Source: Pseudeuparius sepicola (lineage: Eukaryota; Arthropoda; Insecta; Coleoptera; Anthribidae). From it: DNA of 64,000 nt. Every line of letters begins with the position of its first letter. Within the stretch, counting starts at the first letter, position 1. Below the pieces are notes generated by a model, which was not told the DNA's origin, ran no database searches, and worked only from the letters and a program-made list of their open reading frames with translations. Location of the stretch: NCBI GenBank assembly GCA_963920635.1, contig OY987308.1, forward strand, positions 27,156,096 through 27,220,095, in the 5' to 3' direction. This document shows, one piece after another, positions 23,956 to 35,000 of the stretch. Both the position numbers and the translations under genes were made by a program.

Positions 23956-25836
23956 ATGAGCGCACTTTCTTCGAAATTCAAATCGGCCGACGTTTGTAGA
24001 ACGTGCCTGAAGAGTTTAAAGGAGGAGATAAACGTCAAGTCGATATTCGGGGAAAAATTGGACGGTTTGATTGCGGTTTGTACAGAGGTTAAGGTAAAAA
24101 AATAAAAAATCAATATTTGTGCCCGTATTTTTTAAGTTTAATGTTGTAGATTGAAGAAAACGACGGTTTTTCTCATTTTATATGCGAAAAATGCGTCGAA
24201 AATTTGTATGTGGCTCACAGTTTTAAGATTCAGGCGGAAAAATGCGATCGAATTTTAAAAAATCACACAAGTATTAATACAGACGATAACAACGATGATA
24301 TATGTAGCGAATACGAATTGCCGAAATGCAAAACATGCGAGAGGACATTCAAATCTTCGAAACGACTTCAAAATCATTTGGCGTGCCATAAAAAGATCTT
24401 TAAACGGTACACCTGCGACAAGTGCGGCAAAAGTTACAAATCGACATTCGAATTAAACATACACCTGCGTAAACACTCGGGACTAAGGCCGTACGAGTGT
24501 GACGTTTGCCCCAAATCGTTTGCGGATCAGCGCAACTTGGAAAAGCACAAAAAAATCCACACGGGCAAAAAGGAGCACGTCTGTAACGTTTGCGCCAAAT
24601 CTTTCATACATGCCTACACCCTGACGACGCACATGCGGACGCATAAGGGGGAGAAACCGTTCGTGTGTGCCGCGTGCGGCCGAACGTTCACCACCAGCAC
24701 GCAACTGAAACTACACGACAGGATCCACACAAAGGAGAAGCCGTACCGTTGCCAGCTGTGCCCCAAGTCGTTTGTGAGCGGATCGGGACTGACGAGCCAC
24801 CAGATGATCCACTCGCACGAGAGAAAGTTCATGTGCTCGAGTTGCGGCAAGAGGTGCAGGACTTTGTACGACTTGAAGGCGCACCTGAGGACGCACACGG
24901 GCGAGAAGCCGTTCAAATGCAGGTTTGCGCAGTGCGAGAAGAGTTACAAGACCCACAGTCAGCTGTCGTCGCACGTGAAAAGTCACACGGGTGAGGAGAA
25001 GAAACTCGAATTCGTATACAATGTGTCCCAGTTAAGAATGAACAGCGTGGGAATCTTGCAAACGGTGAGAGATAGAACAACGGTAAAATGGGGGAAAAGT
25101 ATTTGGAAACAAGTAAAATTTTGCGTTTTCGATTTTATTTTTTTCTGAAGTTGTTATCACAGATAGAAAAAAAGAAAAACACTTTCTTGTGGCACTTTTT
25201 AACGGGCTTTAAGATGGCGTTTTTAGATCTGTTCTACAACGACCTGGATTGTAAATATAAATGGAAAAAAAGGAATTAGTATAATTGTCTGAAAACATTT
25301 TAAAAATATTTCGTGTCATAAATCATGGTATTTGCAATAAAAAGTGCTTTCAAAGACTGCAAAAAAAATCCAGGACCATATTTAAAAAAATAAAGTTGAA
25401 GATGGTTTCTCAAAAACTAAATTTTGTGGAACAAATCTAAAAACGCCATCTAAAAGCCTGTTAAAAAGTGACCCAAGAAAGTGCTTTTCTTTTTTCCTAT
25501 CTGTGATAACCACTTCAGAAAAAAATAAAATCGAAAACGTAAAATTTCACTTTTTTCAAAGTAACTCAAAAACGAAAAAGGATATTAGAAATCTGTTCGT
25601 ACCATTTTATTGACCTCAAAATTGCGCAACTTTTTCCCCGTTTAACCGTTGTTCTATCTCTAACCGTTTGCAAGATCCCCATGCTGTTCATTCTTATCCG
25701 GGATACATTGTATATGAAAACTTTGCGATTTTTAGGCGAAAGAAATCACGGCTGCACCGTCTGCTTCAAACACTTCGCCAACACCAGCCAGCTGAAGAAA
25801 CACCTGAAAATACATTCGAGGGCCAACGTTCAATAA
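23956..25836 (+). CDS. ZAD-domain C2H2 zinc-finger protein with nine fingers
   Basis: Exons 23956-24093, 24150-24990 and 25736-25836 give 1080 nt, 359 residues, all phases closing. The N-terminal ZAD (about residues 12-90) has the paired Cys motifs CRTCL and FICEKC. Nine C2H2 fingers then run from about residue 110 to the end. Eight are in exon 2; finger 8 has a three-residue Cys-Cys spacer (CRFAQC). Finger 9 is in the short last exon (CTVCFKHF...HLKIH). TGEKPF-type linkers are present. ZAD-C2H2 proteins are an insect-expanded family of sequence-specific DNA-binding factors that dimerise through the ZAD; the target is unknown. Reading straight past the weak-looking donor ACG|GTGAGG would extend exon 2 into a foldback element and lose finger 9, so splicing is preferred. 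Confidence 0.88.
25005..25725. mobile_element. Foldback element with long inverted arms in the last ZAD-gene intron
   Basis: The left arm (about 25010-25240) and right arm (about 25415-25722) are inverted copies. GAGATAGAACAACGGT pairs with ACCGTTGTTCTATCTC, GGGAATCTTGCAAACGGT with ACCGTTTGCAAGATCCCC, and GATGGCGTTTTTAGATCTGT with ACAAATCTAAAAACGCCATC. The outer ends are near GTATACAATGTGTCCC and GGGATACATTGTATAT. The right arm carries about 60-70 bp lacking from the left. It occupies nearly all of the 745-nt intron and has no transposase. Confidence 0.85.
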
Positions 25837-26091
25837 AACTACCGTTAAAAAGGTGCATATAGACTTTTTCTTTATTGGTGTCCTCTCTACGTGACCTAAA
25901 TAAAAAATAACTTAACCGTCGACGGGAATAAAATAAAAAATACATCATCTATCACGGAAAGAACTATCACTAAACATTATATGGCCAGATACGTTCCATA
26001 TATACATCTCGCAAACCCAAAATAATGAAGACACGTTCGACGAAACAAACAAAAAACCAATATCAACTCTTAATCGACGAGTATTGCCGTT

Positions 26092-29000
26092 TCAGTTATT
26101 CTTCGAGCCGCTGCAACTCTGCGCCTCCTTAATGAGCGGCGCCGAGTCCCGCCTGGCGCCGTCCGCCGCCACCTTGTTCTTCCCCTTGTCCTTCTTCGGC
26201 GGTGCGACGCCCTCCCGCCTGTTCAGGCTGTTGATGTGCGAGACGAAGGACGGCGCCGTGTTCGGCAGGTTGGGCGGGGCCAGCGCGAAGTTCGGGAACT
26301 CCTTCTTGTTGGCCACCTCCTTGATCGAGGTCAGGGTCTTGCTGAGCCACGGCGGCCAGTTGTTCTTGGCCGTGTGGAGCTCGAGCTCGGCGGCGCGCAG
26401 CTGGTGGGTGAGATTCTGGGGGATGTTCGATAGTGGTACATTTGAACTACTTTGGATTTCTTTTTATTAATAAAATTTTATAAGTCGAAAATGGAAACAG
26501 ATATGGAATTGATTTTTGCAGCATCTTAATTCCACGCATTTCAGTTACTTAAAGATGTCACTGGAAGATTTTGAAATCTACATTTAAACTTTTTTGCGAG
26601 GGTCTAAAATGAACGATTTTTTTGTTTACTGAAATGTACAATAGCGTAGAAGGGCCATGTAAACATAAGCCTGGTTCATGCAGCAACTTTATCTTTTACT
26701 TTTACCTTATCTTTAAGAAATATTATGTCATTGGTCAGTTCAAATCAAGGGACAAATGCCATTGCTTATTTCTTAAAGATAAAGTAAAATTAAAAGATAA
26801 AGAAGCTGTATGAACCAGGCATTATTTTTTCTAATTGCAAGATCTATTTAGTGATAAAATTTTAGACAGATTTGGCATATTTAGAGACAGTATTTTCAGA
26901 TTTTTACATCAATACTTACTACTTTTTTACAAATTTCGAGAGTGGTGCATTTGAACTACTTTTGTTTTTTTTAATTAATACAATTTCATAAATCAAAAAT
27001 AGAAACAGATATGGAATTGATTATCGCAGCATCTTATTCTACACATTTCAGTTACTTAAGGATGTCATTGGAAGATTTTGAAATCTACATTTAAACAAAT
27101 GAATGATTTTTTTGTTTACTGAAATGTACAAAAGCGTAGAAGGGCCATGTAAACTTATTTCTGCTAATTGCAAGGTCTATCTAGTGCTAATTGTAACATG
27201 CATGCTGCAATTAGAAAAAGTAAGTTTCGTCGAAATGTAAAACTCACCTGATTCCTGCACTCCGCCTCGACATGCGCCAGTTTCGTCTGCGCCAACTCCA
27301 GCTCCAGGGCCCTCACCCTCTCCTCGTCGTTAACTTGGTCCGCCGTCGATTTCAGCGGCTCCTTCGCGTTCCCGCTCAGGTACTTGGAACAGTCGTCGCA
27401 CGCCGCCACCCCAACCTGAAAATTTCGCCGTGTACACGACCCCCCTTCGTCTCCCCACGCCGTTCGCAAACCTTCAGGCACTCCAGCTCGGCGCGGGCCG
27501 CGCGCAGCTGCGTGTCGAGCCGCTGCCTGACCAGCTTGTAGTCGTCGACGGTGGTCGCGTGGCTCCTCTTGTCGAACTCGGCGCTGTCCACCACCCGCTT
27601 CAGCATCTCCTTGAGCTGTGTCACCTCGTCGAGCAGCAGCCGGCGCTCCTCCTCGTGGCGGGCGATGGCCGCGCGCAGCTGCCCGATTTCCGACGCCTCG
27701 GCCGCCTCCTCTATTTCAGAACCGATTTCGATTATTTGCCAACTGTCTGAAGGTCGGACCACGGAAAAACACGTGCGTGAGAGTAGGTAGAGAAAATTTA
27801 CGGGACAAAAACTGAAGGGTGTTTTTTTTAGGGGCGGAGAACTTTAAATTGAAATAAAACATACAAAAATGTTTTTAATATCCATGAAATTATCTTTATT
27901 TGAAGGGTAATTCTTTGGCATTAATGTTTGAATATGATTTCGGGCATCTGGCCTCCGCGGCTGGCGAGTACATGGCGTAATCTCGAGGTCCAATTTGCAC
28001 ACACTGTTAGCTGTAAATCAGGCTGTATTTCGGCAATAACGCGTCGAATATTGGCTTTCCAGTGCTGAGTTGTTTCTGGTTTATCGGCGTAGACATGTGA
28101 CTTTACATATCCCCAAAGAAAATAATCTAATGGCATCAAATCGCACGAAGGAGGTGGTCAGTTAAGGAGGTCAATTTCGTGAAATTAATCGTAGGTCAAA
28201 AGTTTCTGTCAGTAAATTAATTTTATCGCTCGCTGTTTGGCATGTGGCCCCGTCCTGCCGAAACCACATGTCTGCAACATTACTGCCTTCCAATTGAGGC
28301 ACGAAAAAGTTGGTGATCATGTCTCTGTACTGCTTGCAATCGCTTGTTTTGTGCGCACTGTATGACGTCTTACGGGATGCGCGTATTATCGTTTTGGTTT
28401 AGAGTAAACGTATTGCGAAAACGATCCATAGTTTCTCGATTTAATCGCTTGGAAGGACGATTATGAGCACCATAAAACTCACGTAATGCCCAATGTGTTT
28501 CTCGAATTGAACCATTTTTTTCAGAATAATTTTGAACAATTTGCAAACGTTGCTCCGGCGTCAGTCTATTCATGATAAATTGCCAAACCAAACTGATTTA
28601 AAAAAAAACCAAGAACTGTCAAATCGGCTGTCGCAGGAAACAGTGTTGCCAATTTAAAGTTCTCCGCCTTTAAAAAAAAACACCCTTTACATATAGGCGA
28701 ATAAGAACGACGTTCAATGTTTGATATAGTACGATAAAAAGTTAATTCTGGCTCGAAAATGAGGGCTTCTTCTTTTCGGCGTTTTATTTTGCACGCTTCA
28801 GACAAAACTATAGATGACTGGAGCATTTATGAGCAGAAGCAATTTGAGCATTTATGAGCAGGACATTTTTAAAAGTGTCTTGCCATTTTTGGCAGTTTTG
28901 GAGCATTTATGATCATTTATATAAATGTCATCAATTAGAGAATTAACGAGAATTATTTCTGGTCACTTGTGAGCATTTATGGTCATTTATGAGCATTTAT

Positions 29001-32000
29001 GGTCATTTATAAAAAAAAATCCCTCCATTTCTAAACTATAAAACTACAAAACCGTTTCTAATTCTAACCTAGAATATTGCGAACTGTGTACCTACCTTGC
29101 AAAATGGTCAAACAAAATTCAATTGTCTGGAATTACTTCAAGAAAAGAAGTGACCAAAAATTAAAATATGCTATTTGTGAATTTTGTAAAGCTGAATATT
29201 TTGCCCATGCATGAAGAATGAGAAAACATTTAATTCGATGTTCAAAGGCTCCAGTACAGATAAAGAAGTTGTTTAGATTTAGTAGTAACAAAAAATGTAA
29301 AAAGTAGTTCTGATGTAGATGTAAGTATTGAATATTGAATATAGCTCTCCTTGTTAATTAATCTAGGTAATTTTATTCCAATAATTATAATTACTGCGTT
29401 GAATTTCAGATCAAAACTTATTCTATTGATTGCTAACCTAACTAACCTACATCCTACATGTACCTACGCGTTGGGTCTTCTAAATCTGTCTTCAGTCTGT
29501 AACTAGAAACATTTTTTTTAAATTTTACATATTTTAATTTGTTTTATTTTTGTTTTGCTTAATACTTTTTTTAATCAAAAGTCATACATATGGGGTCTTA
29601 TTTTAAAGGTCTTTTCACAAGCAATCGAATGGCACCATTTTCAAAAATGTCCATAAATGCTCGAGGCCTCGGCGGACATTTTTAAAAGTGTCCTGCTCAA
29701 AATCATAAATGCTTGGACATTTGCCATCTATAGATGAAACATTGAGATTTTTAAATATATTTGCAAGGGGCAATAAATATTTCGTTAGTGATACATTTGA
29801 ACTAATTTTGAATTATTATTTTCAAGCCAATGTTTGCTATCTATTTAGTATTTTTCCCTAGAAAAAGAAACAATATAATCAAGATGACAACATTCCGTGT
29901 CCTACTTTTTAAACACATATGGGTTTTTCTACATACCATATTTTGCCTTTCTCAATACGAGATAATAAAATTCGAGGGACATAGTATTTGTTCGGCATTC
30001 GCTTATTAAAAGAACTTTTCAAACCGCGAGAAGTGATAAAAAAGGAACCAACGATAACAGTTTTATTTTTATAAACGTTGCCTAACTCTTATCACGATAA
30101 CATACGGGGTGGTACACAACTCACCTTTCTTGGCCGTGAAGTCGGCTTCGTACTTTTTTAGCTTTTTAACTTTAATGCTGCACGCCAATTTTATCAGTTG
30201 CTTGGCCGCCTCTTCGTTGCGACACTTTTTCGGGAGGGACACGCGGAAATATTTCAAGACCCCCTCGAAGTCCAGCTGCATCAAGTCTTTTTTACATATC
30301 TGAAAGGAATATATTCAAGCGTTGTTTTTTCGCTTTCGAGTTTTCGTCTGTTACCATAAGCAGCGCTAATGCCATTTGGAACAACGTGTCGATGCCCTGA
30401 AGCAGGAAAACGTCTATAATGTGGAAAACAAAGTACAGTGGGAACCTGCAAAGGAGATATGCCGTAAGAAAATGTTTTCTATCGCGAGAAGCAAACATCA
30501 CCTGGCAGTGAACAAGGTCAAGAACCACTGGGAGGCGAACATGTGCGTCTCCACGCTGTGTTCCTTGAAGTGCGTCCACAACGGCTGCAGCTGTTCCTTC
30601 ATCAACATGTCCAGCTGGTATAATCTCAGATATAAATTGTCGAAGCCGTCCTTGTACAGATCCCTCAAGCCGTAGTCGTACATGAGCTTTACTAGTACGC
30701 AAAAGGCTTGCTCTTCGGGCATCTACAATTTTTTTTACGGAGGTCACAAACCTTGAGACATTTATTTATTTAAATTCTCAACAATCAGTAGATTATTACA
30801 GAGAATTATATAAATTAGTTACTAAAAAAAACAAGATTACTGCAACATGTTTTTTCGTACTTTTTTCCCATTTTTTATATATATACAGTGTGGTCATTTA
30901 AGTGTGCAACATATGGCTTTTTTTTAACTGATTCCACAACCAAAATACAAATATTGCCGAAAGTTGGTGCATGTTCGATAATCATATTAGACACATTTGG
31001 AATGGTTGCAAGTCAAACAGCATACAGGGTATGTCAAAAAATATAAAAATTGTACGAAAGTAATGTACCCTTATTTAAAAAAATTCAGGAAAAGGTTATT
31101 AAGAAAAGTTGTTTAGAATTAAAAGCTATGCCTAAATACCAAAACATAGCCCCAAAAATTCTTCTGAACAAGGTAACACATTAGTAATAATAATGTGTAT
31201 ATTAAAAACTCTCATTTAAGGCGAAAACTTATTTTAAATGTTTATTAAGAAACGGTGGAAATTAATTGAAGAAAAAAATATTTTTAAGAGCTATGTTTTG
31301 GTATTTAGGCACTTTTAAACACTTTTCTTAACCTTTTGCTAAATTTTTTGAAATAAGGGTAATTTACTCTTGTACAATTTTTGTATTTTTTGACCAACCC
31401 TGTATGTTGTTTCGGCAATATATGTATTTTTGTTGTACAATTACCACATTGTATATTATGTTTTTTGTTTTTTTTTTTTCAGAAATAATTTTTTTAGTTT
31501 CATTTTAAATCTAGTGGGTTCTATTTTGTTCCTTATTGGGCGTTTGGAAATGAACATAAATGATGATTTGTTAAAATAGGGTCAGTTTATTTGAACAAAG
31601 CCAAATAATTAAATTTTTTAAATCTTCCAAAATATTTGACCGAATTTCTGAAAACCTATGCCCAAACTAAATAATAGTCGAATCATCAGCAAATAGTTTT
31701 ACACTTCCTCGGAGTTTTAATTTCGAAATTGAACTGATGTAAATTAAAAACGAAAGAGGTCCTAATACTGAACCTTGTGGTACTCCACAAATTACCTTTT
31801 TTTTCAGAACTTACGTTATTTTCAATTTGGACATATTGTATTTTGTTTTCTAAGTACTTTTCAAACCAACAGTGATATTTCCTCTAATTCCAACAATGTT
31901 GTACAATTTTCTTAACAAAATTACACGATCAACTGTATCAAAGGCTTTAGTTAAGTCAAAGGATAACAAACAACATTTTAGATTTTGATCAACTTATATA

Positions 32001-35000
32001 TTCACATTGGTTTGGAAGGTATAAACAAAAATCAATATTTTTTTATCACCCTGTACCTTTGTAACGAAGTGTTTTTGAACCCATGTTCAAGGGTGCCGCA
32101 TAGTTTTGGAACACCCTGTATAAACTCTCACTGGATTTCGATAAATCCAAATATATGTTTATCACTGAACGTAAATTAATTAAAAATATTAAACCAAAGC
32201 TTTCGTATAGCAATAATGATATTAAACATCCTAATTCTATTAAGTTTCTAGGTTTACACCTGGGCTCAAATTTTAGTTGGAGAATACACATAATTCGGTT
32301 TAATCTCAGGTTATAAATAAAGACGTGTGAAAACACAACTTGCGATATATTCCTCACTAACCGCCCGACATTCGCAACACAACAAAAATTCCCACTTACG
32401 TGTAACAGCAGCGTGGCGGCCAGGAAGCTCAGCCCCTGGCAATACCTGACCTCGGAATCGTACACGGCGTACGCCTTGCTGACCCTGTAGAGCGAGTCCT
32501 GCCCGAGCCCGCCGGCCTCCTTGAAGAAGTCGTGGGCGGGGAACGTGCGCGCTATGTCCCGCTGGATGACGTTCTCGCAGTTGCTCTCCCTCGTGATGAA
32601 CAGCCTGTAGTTCTCCATCATCGGAGAGTCGTCGTCGACGCCGGCCAGCCGCTGCCACACCTCGCCCCTCAGCGCCTCGGGTATGCCGAGCCTGACGAGG
32701 CCCGCGAGCTGCTTCGGCCGCTGCCCCGTCTGCTTCCACCTGGCCAGCACCTCGGCCCAGTTCTCGAGCACGTCCACCGAGCAATCCTTGGAGACGAGGC
32801 CGGTGCCGCTGAGCAGCGGCTCCTCGCCGTCCGACTGGCAGTCCTCCTCGCGAGGGGTCAGCGTCTCGATCGAATTGTTGCTGGGCGACTGGATGAGATT
32901 CGAGAGGTTCAGGTTCAAGTTGAGGAGGTTCCTGTCGAGCTCGCCCGAAGTCTCCATGCTGAGCACCTCGTAATACGTGTCGTTCAATTCGCCAGTCGTC
33001 TACGGACAATAGAAGACGTCAGTAGGCTTTGTAAACAACGGGCATTTGTTTTAGAGTTGGGACCAATATGACAGTAGTGGCCAGGGACTCTTTGAAATAA
33101 GGGTACCCAGCATGTCACAGTCTATCAAATAGAAAAAGTGAAGCCTTGAGGGGAAGTTTGTTTTCTGTCGACTCCAAGGAGACCACAAGGGGGCTGGTAC
33201 AAGGTTATGATATATGTCAGTGTCCAACTGCCATCAGGTTTTATGTGACATGCCAGTGCCGTAGATTCTAAAGGAGGCAAAAGATTTCCCATCATAATTA
33301 CATATTACAAATAATGGAATGAGGAACCTGGTAACAAGGTGCAATAACGACAAATTATTAAATAAGCAAAATCGGCACTATACTGACTTACCATACTTAT
33401 TACTTAAATTCGTGGAAATAATTGCTGTAAATCGATTTCAACTATAAAATAAATTTCTTTCATTTGACAGTTGCCACATTCTGCACTTGTATACACAAAA
33501 TTGTCAAGTCTAATTTTTAGAAATCATGGAAATCATTATTAATTTTTACTAACAATCAAAGTACATGTTATATTCTTAGATTCTCCAATAAAATGGCATA
33601 CTTGGCATCACTGAGACCATTAGAATGAGGAAAGAATAGGCCTCACTTTGGAAAGCATAATGCTGGGTCCCCTTACTTTAAAGAGTCCCTGGTAGTGACA
33701 TTTCGGTTGTCACGATTAACAAAAAATGCGAGTTTAAGTTGTACTGATTCACGCAGCCCTCGAAATATGTGATAAAAACGATGATAACATCGGTAATATT
33801 ATTATGTTGTATATACAAGCAGTCTCTGGTATGCGCGTGTGTATGTACGTGATAGTGTTATCAAGAAATTGTTCCAATTTTTATGCAAAGAAGACGTAAA
33901 CATGTTAGTCAATATCTCAAAGGTCTATTTTGTTCTCTTACCTCTTTCAAATTTAAGAAGAATTGTTGCACCAACTGCTTCTTCGGGAAATACCAAAAAT
34001 TCCTCTCGTTCTGCCCGTAGATCTTCACCAGAGTTTCGATTTGAAACCTCACAGGTTCCTGGATCCCCCTTATCACCAAATCCACCGCCACGCTCATGTA
34101 CTGGTTGACGTCTTTGGGGGTTTCCGCGTTTAATTCCTCGAAAGATTCCTCGGTGGGGTCCCACGTGGCGCAAATATTGGAAACGTTCTTTTCCGCGCCG
34201 GCAGTCGAACTCGTCTGCTCCATCATTTCGAGCAGTTGCATGTCGGAATGCTTCACGTCCCTGCCGCTGGCGACCAAAACGCCGAAACACCTTTCTATCG
34301 TGAGCTGCGGCCCGTTCTCGGACACCTGCCTTATCGTGAGCGACAGCTGTTTTTCCAGGTTACTTTTCAACCTGAAGCCGCCCTTGTCCTTGCCGACGGT
34401 GGAGTACGAGCCCTTGCCGTCGTCCTCTTTGATCTCGAGGGTCACCTCGAAGATGTACATCAGGTTGCGGGCTTCGGGGATGGTCGTCACGGAGGCCGAC
34501 ATGTCGGCGGCCGATGTCACGGAGCTGCTCATAGAACGGGGAACCCTTTGGAAGGCCTTCGCAAAGCAAGCTGGAAATTATATAAGTAAAGTAAAATAGA
34601 TATCCCCAAAATATTTGCGGCGTGTTTTTTAGCAGGTTTTAGTAACTTATAAACAGAACCTTTAAACGTATGTTTAGAATTCTGCTCAAAAAATACTTCT
34701 GGTACTTTCGATTTTCAATTAAATTTCTAAAAGAGATATGTATTCTAAAAATATTACCTGCATCTCAATCTACACAGTTCAGTTACCAAAGGACAGTATT
34801 AACATTTATGCGATCAGAAAAAAATCATTACTTGAAAATTAAAATAAATATCTATTTGCGGCACCTTAATAGGCATATATCAGTTACTTAAGGGCGGTAC
34901 TTCCATATATTTAGCCGTCCAGTTGTCATTTTGTACAAGGGAATAAATAATATTGCAATTATGGTACATTTGACCTACTTTCGAATTTCCGTAAAAATAA

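Noticed and set aside
25088..25279. C-terminal extension of the ZAD zinc-finger protein by read-through
   Set aside because: The extension comes from a foldback element; splicing at ACG|GTGAGG to 25736 restores a ninth canonical zinc finger in frame.
32532..33071. 179-codon + strand ORF opposite the RabGAP1 TBC exon
   Set aside because: Shadow of a GC-rich coding exon; no domain and no splice context.
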